From Sambucus nigra (lineage: Eukaryota; Streptophyta; Magnoliopsida; Dipsacales; Adoxaceae), in assembly GCA_949130495.1 (NCBI GenBank), contig OX422217.1, forward strand, positions 580,233,606 through 580,297,605: 64,000 nt of DNA, in the 5' to 3' direction. Under the pieces are notes generated by a model. It had not been told where the DNA came from and searched no databases. It saw only the letters and a list, made by a program, of their open reading frames with translations. The position numbers and the translations under genes were made by a program. This document shows, in pieces, positions 33,272-45,537 of the stretch (positions are counted from its first letter, which is position 1; every line of letters begins with the position of its first letter).

Positions 33272-33844
33272 CTGATACCCTTAGATTGTCGCAAAAAATT
33301 CGATCTCAACCGTTGATATTTTGCAACAGTAAAACACCCTCCTCTCATATATATATATATATATACACACACAAGAGGAAGAAAAGATGACATGAAACGG
33401 GTCAGAGCCCGAGTGTAAAACAACTTTAAAATAGTTTAGCAAGTATTTAAAATGCTTACCAGTTGATAATACATACATGTTAGTACCTCGACACTCACTT
33501 GATATTTCTCACCTCTCAACTAGCGTGCACGCCTAACTTACTACTGAATTAACCTAGTTAAATCTAATCCAGTTAACTAGTCTAACCATATCCTCATTCA
33601 CTAGGACAAATCCAAGTGATCGCATAACTATAAATTATATCTGAGGACCTTTTTATTAGGAATATTTTTAGCTAGTTATATTCATCTCAATGCAGAATTA
33701 GGTTCTCAATCACTTAACTCATTTAATGTTAATTATTCAACTTTATCTACTTATAGGAACAATAGATTAATCACAGGTACATATATTTATCACTTATAAT
33801 ATTGAAGAAGGATGTCTACCTACAAAAAAAATATTTTTATTGGA

Positions 33845-35100
33845 AGTATTGAGAAGGAACACACCCAGGGTCCTGACAGAAACTCATATTGAGTAGGAAC
33901 CTCCCAGGGTCCCGGCAGATGCTCATATTAAGAAGGAACCCACCCAGGGTCCCGGCAGAAACTCATATTGAGCAGAAACCCACCTAGGTCTCGACAGAAA
34001 CTCATATTGAGAAGGAACCCCCCAGGGTCCCGGCAGAAACTCGTATTGAGCAGGAACCCTCCAGGGTCCCGACAGAAACTCATATTGAGAAGGAACCCAC
34101 CCAGGGTCCCGACAGAAACTCATATTGAGCAGGAACCCACCCAGGGTATTAATAGAAACTCATATTGAGAAGGAACCCCACCCAGGGTCCTGGAAAAAAC
34201 TCATATTTAGAAGGAACCAATCCAAGGGTCCCGGCAGAAACTCATATTGAGAAGGAACCACCCCAGGGTCCCGGCAAAAACTCATATTGAGAAAGAAACC
34301 CACCTAGGGTCCCGACAGAAACTCATATTGAGCAGGAACCCCCCAAGGTCCCAACAGAAACTCATATTGAGGAGGAACCACCTCAGGGTCCCGGTAGAAA
34401 CTCATATTGAGAAGGAACCCCCTAGGGTCCCGGCAGAAACTCATATTAAGGAGGAACCACCCTAGGGTCCCGGTAGAAACTCATATTGAGCAGGAACCCC
34501 CAGAGTCCCGGCAGACACTCATATTGAGAAGTAACCACCCTAGGGTCCCGATAAAAACTCATATCGAGAAGGGACCCCACCCAGGGTCCCGGTAGAAACC
34601 CATTTGAGAAGGGCCACCTCAAGAGTCACTGCAGAAACTCAAGTTGATAAGGTCCACTACAAGAGTCACTGTAGAGGTCCAAGTTGAGAAGGGCCACCGC
34701 AAGGGTCACTACAGAAATGACATTTGAGAACTGACCAGCAAGGGCCACTGCAGAAGTCCAAGTTCAGAAGGGACACCGAAAGGGTCACTGCAGAAATGAC
34801 ATTTGAGAAGGGCCACCGTAAGGGTCACTGCAGAAACTCAAGTCGAGAAGGGCCACTGCAAGGGTCCATGCAGAATCTAAGTTGAGAAGTGCCACTGCAA
34901 GGGTCACGACAGAAACTCAAGTTGAGAAGAGACGCTGTAAGGGTCACCGCATAAGTCCAAGTTAAGAAGGACCACCGCAAGGGTCCCGACAGAAATTCAA
35001 GTTGACAAGAATCACCGCAAGGGTCCCTGCATAAGCCCAAGTTGAGAAGGACTCCACAAGGGTCCCCGCAGAAATAACATTTGAGAAGAGGGACCCACAA
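33845..35100. repeat. Two-phase minisatellite (about 40-bp units) within the solo LTR
   Basis: From 33845 to about 34600 the unit is CCCAGGGTCCCGGCAGAAAC followed by TCATATTGAGAAGGAAC, about 40 bases and nearly 20 copies. From about 34600 to 35100 it grades into GGGCCACCGCAAGGGTCACT, then GCAGAAACTCAAGTTGAGAA, 41-42 bases and about 12 copies. Repeat-derived frames such as NPPGSRQKLIL are not genes. Confidence 0.95.
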
Positions 35101-35809
35101 GATCCTTCCCCACTAAACTCCCAGAAAAATTTAGGACGACGGGGTGCCTACCATAAGCAACCCCTCATCATAAAAAAGAACAGAAGTACTAACACTTATT
35201 TTCTTGTACAGGTTGCCTTGTTGAGCAAGCAGGGCTCAAGTAGATCAGTTGGGATCTCTTGGGAGTTTTGTATTGGCGGCTGAGAGACAAGGTATGTTGA
35301 GAACGCTCAACCACTTAGCACTATAGGATTAATAGAATAATAGTAGGAGACCCTAGGGTCACCCAGTACTCACACACCTCACACTCAGTCACACATGAAG
35401 TGAGCAGCCAAAGGGCTGGCTGCTCACAAGAAAAGAACTGTTTATAAAATGATTTTAAAGGAGAGGGTCCTCTAAACCCCTCTTAAGAAAAATAATTTTA
35501 GAAGGGGGTCCTCAAGACCCCCCTCAAGCTTACAAAGATTTTAGAGGAGGTGGTCCTCGAGACCCCCCTCAACTTGGCAAAGTTTGTACCAAAAGTTACT
35601 GTTTCAAAAGATATTTAGCAAATAAGATATTTTGTCTCCATTAGAAGACATATTTTCTTTTGAACTTTGGTTGGAACCTGTGGATATCTGCTAGAGGGGA
35701 CAGGCAGAGCTGCCTGCAGGTAGGGACAAATAGTACACTGCAGACTTTGTCCCTCACCAACCCTCTAAGTTTTGGAGCCAAAAGTGCCAACCCAGCCTTA
35801 GTGGACAAG

Positions 35810-35816
35810 TATAAAT
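35810..35816 (+). promoter_or_regulatory. TATA box of the minisatellite-bearing LTR
   Basis: TATAAAT followed by a C/T-rich stretch (CTCTCCCTGCTCTCTCT at about 35905), as in an LTR U3-R transition. Confidence 0.55.
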
Positions 35817-36545
35817 GGGACCCGTGGGAAAGGTCATGCAAAAGATAGAAAAACTCAATATCAAATTCACTCTGTTAAAATCACACTAGAACCTCTTTAG
35901 TATTCTCTCCCTGCTCTCTCTAGTGCTGAGTGCCTTGCTCTTTCACTCCCCACTGACAGCCATCACTCTCAGGAGCTCCTCTTGAGAAAATTACTATTAT
36001 TTTTATGGAAGTTCACCTTCTTGCAGGGAAGGAGTTCCATCTTGAGCTCCATTTTTACCAAAAGGAGAAGGTCTCATCAGAAGGATCTCCAGAAGTTCTT
36101 GAGAACCTTGCAGATAGCGTCCATTGGAGTGGGTCACGCCTCACCCTTTCTAGTTATTCATAGACCCTAGTCTCACTACCCTCCTACAAATATATATACT
36201 AATAAGGCACCCCACATAAATATATGGGGCTGGCATACTCTGCTATCAAGTCCACGTATCTATCGTACAAAAGGGAAATACTAGTTCGAAATCACTCTCG
36301 AACTGCATTAACACAAAACACACATATTGGAGGTGAAGCATAGTTCTAAGTCGCTAAGAGGTCAGAACATACCCTCACGTCTCTTAGGACCGTCTGACTA
36401 TCACTCTCCGATAGCCTGTACAAAGGATACTATGTTCTAGGGTACAAGTCAATATCCCCCATAAAGGAACAATCGAGATAAGACTGTCCCGGCACGAAAC
36501 CTCCGCGATGACAAGTAGTGCGGGTATGACTACACACAAGTATAC

Positions 36546-36546
36546 C

Positions 36547-36620
<74 letters not shown>
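36546..36620. repeat. (TA)n microsatellite in the family F solo LTR
   Basis: About 75 bases of TA with single C interruptions; not present in the two other complete LTR copies, so it grew in this copy. Confidence 0.95.
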
Positions 36621-36625
<5 letters not shown>

Positions 36626-38243
36626 CCATACATATATTCATGTAATTCAGCTAGGTACGCCCACGACCCATAATATGTTTTAGCTATGCGTAGTATATAA
36701 CGCTCAAGTTCTACGTACAATTAAATTATTCATTTTATTCTCTCAATTATTGTGATTTCGTAAGTACTTTTCGACTCTCGAAGTGTACCCTCTCGATAAA
36801 TATAAAATCAGTAGGTGTACCCTCACTACCCTACTGGTCTAAGTCTTTCTAAATTCTTCCAAGACTTACTTTAACGTACGCACGATTTCTCACTCAATTT
36901 ATATCCCCTAAACCCCACGGTTAAATCTCACATAAACTAGTCTTACCCGGAACTTACTTATACCCCACTGGTCCTTCTCATGTTCCATTTTGATATATAA
37001 ATTATGTCGAAAGGTCCTTACACATTTGGAATTGGATTAACATAAAAAGGGTAAGAAGTTTTAATTTTCTGAAGGGGTTGATCAATCGATGAAAAGGGGT
37101 CGATTGATCGATCCATTCGATCGATCGACATTCTTGAGTCGATCAAGTAGGTGTTGGCCCAGTTTCTGCAATTCTAACCTATGGGTTTCATCCAATATAA
37201 ATCCCCAATCCTCCATTAACATGTCCCAAACTCCCAATCAAACATCATGAACATTATATAAACCAATATAGAAGATTTCTAATGTAAAACATTCGCAATT
37301 TCATCAAGAATTGTCATCAAAGGGGGTTAATTCAAGAATTTAGCATTTAACCCTAGTTCATCCAATTTTCTCAAGAATTCATTTAATTTCCAAATTTTTA
37401 TCTCTACTGGGTATCAATTTCGTGGATAATATTCTACATATGGCAGATATCCATCCTAACATGATTCCTACTCCAAATTTGCAATAAAAATCTCCCAAAC
37501 AACATTTTATTTTCATGAAAACATTAGAGAATTAATTCCTACACTAGCATCGATGTTTTATCAACTAAAGAACAGCAAGTTAGATACTTTCCTGGAAATT
37601 AAGGTCTGGTCCGACTGATTTGAGCGGTATAGGAACGTTTCCCTTCTCCCGATCTGCGCGTTGGTGGTGGAATTGATGAAAGTGGTGTAGGGTTGGTGGT
37701 TCTCGTCCTTGGAAGACTCCTTACAACTCCAAGGTTTATAACCCTCGATTACTCTAACTCTCATCGATATAACGCTCCAATTTTCGTCCATAATTAAGGC
37801 CTAAAATGGGTAATTACCAAATTGCCCTCCTGGGTTATCGGTTAGGCCTAAAAACGTCCCGAGACCCAAACTAAATCCCCGAGTACACTTATCTGACTAT
37901 CTCGACCCTTTCAAACACATTGGCGCACTCGAAATGATCATACAGGTGACTTATAATTAATCCATTTTTTATTCCATTAATTTCATCCCGACACGACACA
38001 TGCCCGTCACGACTTAATTTCTGTAATTGTCGTATTATTCACTCGCGACAATTTTAATAAATTCAATCTCATATATTACTTTACTCATCTAGTAATATTT
38101 AACACTATTCTTACCAATAATTACTAACTCTCGTCATGCTAGTAAATGTTTATTTTAAAATTCGGATTAATATTAAATTAATTTATCCCAATTTAATTTA
38201 ATCAATTCCATAATTAAATGCCATAAAAATACGGGGTATTACA

Positions 38244-39480
38244 AATAATACTTCTGGCAACAAATTGTGCCAATATCTTGGATTCTTCTCAATCACTTTG
38301 CTCAGGTTACTTTTGATTACTTTATTTGTAGCTTCTATCTAACTATTTGATGTAACAGAGTAAGGTTCTACTTTTGTCAAAGTTATGCCTAACCTTAAGG
38401 TGAATTCTAATACTAATTTTTATTCGAAGATGCTTGCATTGTCCAAGGTTTTCATTTTTAGGATCCCAGACATATACATAGTATCTAACAAGAAGTTTAT
38501 CAAGTTATTTTGGGTAACTGATTTCAAAGCTTTGGCGTCCACCCATTTTCTAAAGTAATCTATTGCAATAGGAACAAAGTTGTGCATCTTGGAAGATGGG
38601 GGATTAATTTTACCTATGACATCAATTTCCCATCCTCTGAAAGTACAAGGATTCACTATGTATTGTATTGAAATAAAAGCACATGTTTTAGAGAACTGTG
38701 TTGTTTGCACTTTTTGACACCCTTTTGCAAAATCCATCCAATATTTTCAAATAGTAGGCAAATAGAAGCCATGTTTTCTTAACATCCATCTCATTTTTGG
38801 ACCATATTGATAAGCCCCAAAAATTCCTCCATGGACTTGTGCAATGGCTATTAAACCCTCATCTTTACCTATATGCTCAAGAATCATTCCATCAGCACCA
38901 CTTTTGAATAATTTTACTGCATACATGACATAGTTACTTTCTCTTAAAATGACATCTCTATCACTCTTGATATTTGGTTCGGTTAGGTATTCAATCAATG
39001 GCTTTCTCCAATCTTCATGAATGTCAACATTTTCCATTTCAGCTCAAGGCCACCTAGTATGTAATAGTCGTAAGAATTCATCAGTGAATCTAAGCTTTAA
39101 CTTTTCTTCGAAGATATCATTATTCTTAACACTTGAAGCCTCTTGAGCCATTTCATTGGTCTCTTCATTTAGAAATCTAGGGATATAATTTAATGTGACC
39201 TCATCAAATTTAGACAGTAAATCTAAGGCCACCTGGTTATTTAAGGTCAAGCCATCATGGACACATTTATATTCACCCGTTAATTATATTATGAAAATTA
39301 AGAATGCACATAGATATCTAATATTGAAACTTCGTAACTTCGAAAGATTTCTAGGCCCATTATAACAATCTCATATTCCACTTGATTGTTGGAACACATG
39401 TTTTCTACCAATCTATATACATGTTTTGTTTCAATATGCTCAGGGGATTCAATAACCACCCATATTCTCGACATTATTTC
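38244..39480 (-). pseudogene. Element D RNase H and integrase N-terminal fragment
   Basis: Reading down the minus strand: WVVIESPE and NMCSNNQVEYEIVIMGLEIF (archaeal-type RNase H), then LNYIPRFLNEETNEMAQEAS. The integrase zinc domain follows (IAQVHGGIFGAYQYGPKMRW, RKHGFYLPTI), then the core (WEIDVIGKINPPSSK, IAIDYFRKWVDAKA) and IEATNKVIKSNL. It reads out at PEVL, where the solo LTR begins. With 27331-27721 it forms one pol 3' region of a gypsy element carrying the second RNase H. Frames are broken at each domain border. No LTR of D itself was found. Confidence 0.88.
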
Positions 39481-39574
39481 AATCTTCGAACACTTAAAAA
39501 CATAGCTTCCATGGACTTAAATATACATATCCTTAAAAAAGAACTAACTAACCAGTATGAAATAATAAACGATG

Positions 39575-40085
39575 ATGGCAAATTTTAATTTCAAAACAAA
39601 TTAATTAAACGGGTGACTAAATACCCCCATTTTAATTTCAGCACGAGTTAAATAATAATTATGTAAAACGTTACTCCAATTTTACCCAAAACATTCATAT
39701 AGGTGAAAATGCAAGATTAAATAAAGAGAGTAGGGAAATAATCACATAGCCCATGATGTATGACAAAAACCAACAACTAGAAAAACCTTGGATGACCCAA
39801 CCCACACAAATCCACTATGATATAGGGTTTATACAAGAACGGCATGTGACTTACTCACTGACTCGATTTTATTCAAGCCTGATGCACTTCTTTGTTACTT
39901 GAGCCTTATTCACAAAACCTATAGGAATCCACCCATAATAACACAACACGATCCTTCCATGACTTGGTATCCACCGATCTTTGACTAAACTTTGTCTCGC
40001 AGCAAAATGGAATCAATCGTGCCAAACCAACTCAATCGAATGAAGATTAAACATTTTACGGGATCAAAATATGAAATCTGAAAAC
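39575..40085 (-). repeat. Diverged copia LTR fragment E (left part)
   Basis: It aligns by eye with the Sirevirus-like LTR to its right: ATGATGTATGACAAAAACC against ACGATGTACGAGGAAAAACC, and ATGTGACTTACTCACTGACTCGA against GATGACTTACTTCCTCGACTCGA. It is too diverged to be the same copy. Its 3' portion (39975-40080) reappears at 47173-47231 plus 57908-57945. Confidence 0.7.
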
Positions 40086-40121
40086 ACGAATTTTTTCTAA
40101 ATCAATACTCTGATACCAATT

Positions 40122-41664
40122 TGTAAAGGACAGGACCCCCAATTTTAAAATCTTACACAAAAAGTAATTCAATTTTCTTTTTGAGATGCGAAAGCGAGAT
40201 GGTTCAATTAAACACACACAAACACTAAATTTTAATTTCTTTCAAATTAAAATTAAACCAAGTGAAATTAGATCAATCAACAAATACATATTTCATTTAA
40301 ACAACTAAATTCAAGCCAAGTCCTAGAAATTTGCCTAATTCATATTTTCAATATTACCAAAATAGGCCAACCCAATTTTAACAAATTAAAGTCAATGATT
40401 TGAATTAAATGATTTTTTACCCAAATTAAATTTGCACCAAATTAAGTAAGTAGTGATTTAAACCAATTTTATCTTTTTACCTAAGCATTCATTCTAGGTG
40501 ATTTTGAAAAAGATAAAATAAACAAATAACCACTACGCCACGATGTACGAGGAAAAACCCACAATGAAAAAAAACCTCGGATGGCCCTAGACTTAAGTCC
40601 ACTAAGTATGGTTTTACAATTACAAGATAGATGACTTACTTCCTCGACTCGACTCCTTTCAAGCCGTGACGCGTCTTCTTGTAAACACCTCGGCCCAGTA
40701 GATAATCCCGAAACTCCACCAGAATCTTGGAATTCATCAATGAGACTTTAGGAACACTGTCAACCATACATGGTGCCTTTCACCATGTGAGAATGCCGCA
40801 ACACAACAACGAAATTATTCTTTGAGGGATGTAGAAGAAAACCCAAATTAACTCTTCAACTCGGTAGAGTAAAACCGATGCCAAACACTCCAAGCAAGAT
40901 ATTTATATGGAAACTTGGAATAAAAAAACTATGGGTGAAAACAAAAGTGTTTAAGAATTTTGTCTTTAAAAATAAACACTCAAAACATGAACTTTTTTAT
41001 TTGAAGTTGAACTCTCTAAAACTCTCTCTAGGATATGGAGGAATATGAAAATTTTTATTTGAAAAGGTTGGTTCCCGCACATATTAAGTCTGTCAAAAGT
41101 TAGTGCGGAAAAAGTAGTGGGATAGAGGTGAAAAACTGCCAAAAACTGCCAATTGATTTTCCCACCAAAAATCTCGTTCGAACGAGATTTTCGTTCGAAC
41201 TAAGTCTTGTTCGAACGACCCTTCTGACGAAGTTCCAGTGGCCTATTGGGAAAACTCTTTGGCAAACTCGTTCGAACGACATTCTCATTCGAATGAAAAA
41301 CTTGTTCGAACGACAATTTCGAACGAAGCCCGGAAACTTTATTTTAAAGTTTTAAAGAAACATTCTGAAAATAAACAACAGTTTAAACAAAAATTACACC
41401 CAATAAATATTATTCCAAGTTCCTATATAAATATGTAATGCATTCATACCTTAGGAGTAAATGGAACACATGTTGTTGACGTAGAAACGAGGCACACCAA
41501 ACTCGGCATTTGATGAAGCTTAATACTCTTGGTCGCTACGTCTTCAACTTTAGAATGTCATAGGCTTGAAGGATGGTCAAGAACTTTATCCTATGACTCA
41601 AACGTTTTTGTATGGAATTGAGCCAAAACAACAAAGGACTCAATTGAAAATTTGTGTCATTACA
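40122..41664 (-). repeat. Left (3') LTR of the Sirevirus-like element
   Basis: On + it begins TGTAAAGGACAGGACCC and ends TTTGTGTCATTACA. It matches 45553-47149 throughout. Palindromes of the form TCGTTCGAACGA cluster at 41172-41335. Confidence 0.93.
41172..41335. repeat. Cluster of TCGTTCGAACGA palindromes in the left LTR
   Basis: Seven palindrome or near-palindrome copies (CGTTCGAACGAG, TCGTTCGAACTA, TTGTTCGAACGACC, CATTCGAATGAA and similar) lie in 160 bases, repeated at 46608-46790. Clusters of palindromic motifs in the LTR are described for Sireviruses. Confidence 0.85.
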
Positions 41665-42075
41665 AATCTCCCCCTTTGGCTTTTTCGGGACAAAAACAAA
41701 ACAAAATCCTAAAAAGCCGTCAATCTCTACTAGACAAAAAAATGTCCCACCCAAAATAAAAGTACAATACAATAGCTTGACGCACAACCCAAGGATCAAT
41801 ATCTTTGTCGACGATGAAAGTTTCCATTTAGAAGAATTCCTGAACACTTAAGCAAACGCATAGGGAATATCAAGAATATTAAATGCATAAAATAAATACT
41901 CCCCCTAAATTAATTCTCCCCTGAATATTTAATGCATAAAATAAATACTCCCCCTAAATTAATTATCCCCTTTATCAAATAAATGATCTACTTAGAAAGA
42001 CGTATCCCCCTAAGATAAATCTCCCAAACAAAGATACGATTATAATAGGTTTAGATACCATTTCTCCCCCTTTTT
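41665..42075 (-). other. Multiple polypurine tracts of the Sirevirus-like element
   Basis: On the minus strand AAAGGGGGAGATT sits next to the LTR (41666-41677). Further tracts TTTAGGGGGAGTA (twice, about 41900 and 41950), CTTAGGGGGATAC (about 42005) and AAAAAGGGGGAGAAA (about 42063) follow. Repeated polypurine tracts before the 3' LTR are a Sirevirus hallmark. Confidence 0.75.
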
Positions 42076-43773
42076 GTTCAGGAATAGACAAAGGTGATAG
42101 AATTAATAAAACAAAAGTGCATACAAAGCATAGAACATGAAAGCAAATAGGAAACAAAAGCATAACTAATCCATACAAGGAATACAGGATACCAGCTAAG
42201 TTGCAAGAAAATGATACCAATATGATACATAAAGTATCAAGCATGTGATATCAACAAAGAATTGCAACAAGATAGATACCAATCAAGAAGTAGAAGCATA
42301 TATGGACTAGGAAGCAAGGCAAAGACAAATAGAATACCTCGTATATGAGAACATAATAAATATCATTAACGCACACGCACATATACTAGGTATAAATACC
42401 ACACATGACACAAAATAAAATAAGATTTTCACACTCGTATGGAAAAAATGTGTCATATGGAAACGGAAGTGTTGGGGTTTTAACTAGTAACAATTAAATT
42501 TAGACCCAATCAGTTAAAACATGCTCACGGAGTTCTCAATTGATTGCAAACTTCATCACATTTGAATATAACCTCTTGTGACAATATAAATTTAACTCAA
42601 TGAACAAACATACACAATGCATACAAGCCTAGACTTTTGATGATTCTACAAACCAATAGAGTCATGATATTGAAAGTACAACCAGGATAAACGAACATTG
42701 TGCAAACCGTTGATATACCATCCAATCTCCCTCAATAAGCATATATTATTTTTGAATGAATATATCAATAGAAACTAGGGCTTGGAAATTATTTTTCTTT
42801 TTAATGCCATTATTCGTTTAGGCTTTTGGACCACATATTTCTTTTAGGTCCAATTCAAACGGTGGCTTACTCGCAAAGGATAATATTTTTCCTTTCGGAT
42901 CCCTTCCCCGTGCACATTTATATACATCATTTTATATCTCACACAAATCTCACATGCAACGGATTTTAACATGCACTAGTCCTCCTAGATCATATAATAT
43001 GTAGATGACTAGATTGGTAAGAGAACACCTCACAAAGCTCAAATATACATATGAAGTTAAAATTTCAAGTGAGCTCATGCATGTGTGAATTGAGGCATAT
43101 AAAAATAGAATCCTTTATAACAACACAAAATCCAACTACTCCATGTAAGCATGGTAAAGAACATAATAAGGATTGGCAATTTAAACCAAAAGTTCTAGAC
43201 ATATGGAAGCGAGAAAGAAAGGATTCTAACACAAGTGTATGCCACATAGAGTGTGTCAAACTAAAATACACACATAGAAAAATCTTTTTGAGTTTTTGAC
43301 AATTTTTAACCAAAAATAAAAATATGTACTCAAAAGACAAACAAAAATCATTTGTATTTTTCATTAATCTTAAATTACTAAAAAGGTAAAACACAAATGA
43401 TAACAAAAATCTTTTTGTATTTTTCATTTAATGCAAACTAAAATGAAAGAGCTGTAATACAAAAGATAAAAAGAAATAATTATTCTAGCATGTGATTAAG
43501 CATGTAGCATAGACTAGAAAATGATTTAGAAGCATACAATTAGCATGATAATATAGCATGTAATACAAAATCTAAAGTATGCAAATAAAACTAACACATT
43601 CAACCCTTAGATTTTGCAAGGGAGGAAGCATGCGAAAGTAAATGAGAATCAAATACCCTATCTTGTAAAGCTACCAAGTCGGATCTCCTAACCCAAATTA
43701 ATGATGAATGACGATCTCGGGAAGTAGGAAGCTTGGCTACCCCGGTTGCCTTACGTAAGGATTTTCTAGGACC
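42076..43773. other. Non-coding interior of the Sirevirus-like element
   Basis: AT-rich, with no pol domain in any frame that I can recognise. Where a full element would carry 4 kb of pol there are only 1.7 kb of untranslated sequence, so pol was deleted or replaced. Confidence 0.55.
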
Positions 43774-45442
43774 TCATTTAAGATCAAAACGAAATTTCTT
43801 AAGATGACCTTTTCGACCACAATGTGAACAAGAAAAATGACGTCTAAAGGTGGAACCTAAGGATTGATCTCGAAGGGCTTTCCTAGGTGATTCTCTTAAA
43901 ACATTGGTTTTGGCTTTATGAGTTGATTCATTATAAGTATTGAAGCCTAAACCACAAGTGCCATTTTTAATTAGGACCGTTCCTAATATTTTATCTAATT
44001 TCTCCGAACGACACTCTAAATCAAATTTGACTTTACTAGAGTCTTTTAATTTGACTTTACTATCTCTCTCGCCTTCTACATACTCAAGCTTCTCTCGATG
44101 AGCTCTCTCTCGTGTCCTAAGGTCTTCAATCAACCCACTATCATCAACGACCTTGACACGCTCTCTTAAACTCGCTTTTACTTCAAATTTGCTCTTTTTA
44201 ATTTAATAGATTCTTCATATAGTTCTTGAAATGCAAATTGAAGTTCACTCACATCAACCTCATTTTTTCTTTTACTCTCTCTTTATTTTCCACTCTCACT
44301 ACCATAAAAATAGGGGAATCATAAACCTTGACCTTGCAAGTGTCATGTGTTAAAATTTCATAAATAGAAGAGTGCTCACCATCACTCACATGACTAGCTA
44401 TAAAAGCCGCAAAGTTGGACTCAGTGGGGGAATCGAGTCCCTCTTCATTATCACTATCACTAAGGATTGCATTAAAAGAAATTGGTTGCTTACCCTCTCT
44501 TCTTTGTTTAGTGAGGCACTCTTTTTCCCTATGGCCATACCCTTCACAACCATAACACCTATTTGACTCATCCCTATTTAAATTTTCATTAAAACTTTTA
44601 GGGATCTTCTCGGCTTTTTCATACTTGGATTTTTCAAATTTCTTAAAATCATTTTTAAATTTATCTTTGTTAAATTTGAGAAATTTTCGAAACGTCCTAG
44701 CAAACATAGCCATATCTTTCGAGTCACTCTCACTTTCACTCTCTACTACTTTTTTTCCTCCTTTCGGGCTTTTAAAGCAACACCCTTATCTATTTTCTTT
44801 TCAGTTTTAGAGGGAAACATGTCTAGTTCATAGGTTTGTTAATCACCTACGAGCTCTTCTAATTTCGTAGAGACTAAGGTGGGTAAAGAATTTAGCACGG
44901 TCACCTTAAGAATAAATCTATCGGGTAGGGACCTTAAAATTTTCTTTACTACACTGTTGTGTGGTATTTTCTCTCCCAAGTTAAAAGATGAATTAACCAT
45001 ATCAAAAAGTCTAGCATAAAATTCATCAAAAGTTTTTTTTTTCATTCATTATGATGGTTTCAAATTGAGTGGTGAGGTTTTGGAGTTTCGAAGCTTTTAC
45101 GACACTAGTTCCTTCATGAGTGAGTTATAAAATATCCCAAGCTTTTTTAGCGGCTTCACACGTCATAATGCGATGGAATTCATCCGGTGTGATCGCGCTA
45201 AAGAAGGCATTTAAACCTCGAGAATTAAAATTAGATAGTTTAAATTCATTCTCACTCCATCTATCGGCGGGTTTGGGAACATGCTTATTATCTACTAAAT
45301 GTGTAGGTGGGTACCACCCGTTAACAACAGACAATCAAACCCCTTCGTCGATAGATTTTAGTGCCAATTTCATTCGCGCTTTCCAATACGCGTAATTAGA
45401 ACCATCAAAAATAGGAAATTTTGAAAATAGGGAAAATTTCAT
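43774..45442 (-). pseudogene. Copia gag of the Sirevirus-like element
   Basis: The start is at 45442, MKFSLFSKFPIFDGSNYAYW, the classic copia gag opening. VVNGWYPPTH, a HRIMTCEAAKKAWDIL helix and LRSLPDRF follow (UBN2-type gag). The first zinc knuckle is CYGCEGYGHREKECL (C-x2-C-x4-H-x4-C, about 44555). A charged helical part then leads to a second knuckle, CSHCGRKGHLKKF, whose last Cys is replaced. A stop replaces Trp near 45340 and there are several others, but the order is complete. Gag builds the particle and binds RNA. The coding part ends near 43774 without pol. Confidence 0.85.
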
Positions 45443-45537
45443 TTTTGTCAAAAATAATTAAAAGGATCTTAAACGCAATAATTTAGCCATCCCGCTCTGA
45501 TTCTAATTGTTAGAACACAAGGTTTTTCTAAATCAAT

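Larger units (their letters stand above)
28290..33346 (-). mobile_element. Gene-capturing non-autonomous Helitron
   Basis: On the minus strand the element ends TGTGCCTTCAGGCACA (a 6-bp stem with a 4-base loop, 28318-28303), nine bases, then CTAG (28293-28290). A hairpin a few bases before CTAR is the Helitron 3' signature. Insertion is within a TA run, without a target duplication. The 5' end near 33346 reads ATGAGAGGAGGG inside TA repeats and lacks a clear TC, so that boundary is less certain. Inside are unrelated fragments of three plant genes in both orientations, as expected for Helitron capture. No Rep/helicase is seen. Confidence 0.78.
33803..36188 (+). mobile_element. 2.4-kb solo LTR carrying a minisatellite, perfect 5-bp target duplication
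   Basis: The insert begins TGAAGAAGGATGTC and ends CACTACCCTCCTACA, flanked on both sides by AATAT (33798-33802 and 36189-36193). It interrupts the family F solo LTR. TG...CA ends plus a 5-bp duplication mark an LTR or LTR element. No coding, primer site or second LTR is visible, and a single TATAAAT (35810-35816) precedes a pyrimidine-rich, transcript-like 3' part. The unusual content is a 1.25-kb minisatellite in the upstream (U3) part. Orientation is inferred from the TATA box. Confidence 0.8.
27722..38243 (-). mobile_element. Solo LTR of family F, split by two later insertions
   Basis: Reading + it begins TGTGATACCCCACC (27722) and ends ACGGGGTATTACA (38243), the same ends as the LTRs at 47232-50157. 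LTR sequence occupies 27722-28289, 33347-33802 and 36194-38243, about 3.07 kb in total, near the 2.93 kb of intact copies. It interrupts the integrase of element D, with flanks CATAA (27717-27721) and AATAA (38244-38248). There is no internal retrotransposon region, so it is a solo LTR formed by LTR-LTR recombination. Confidence 0.85.

Noticed and set aside
33923..34595. Open frames on both strands with GSRQKLIL or YEFLSGP repeats
   Set aside because: Direct translation of the 40-bp minisatellite; length reflects a repeat without stops, not a gene.
33803..36188. A CRISPR-like array of regular repeats
   Set aside because: Units are contiguous 40-bp tandem copies without unique spacers, in plant DNA between LTR ends.
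36384..36720. Minus frames with long IYIYIY runs
   Set aside because: Translation of a (TA)n microsatellite.
40108..40121. A tRNA gene fragment suggested by CTCTGATACCA words (also 45538, 54942)
   Set aside because: Only the 12-base primer-binding complement is present next to LTR ends; no cloverleaf or A/B boxes.
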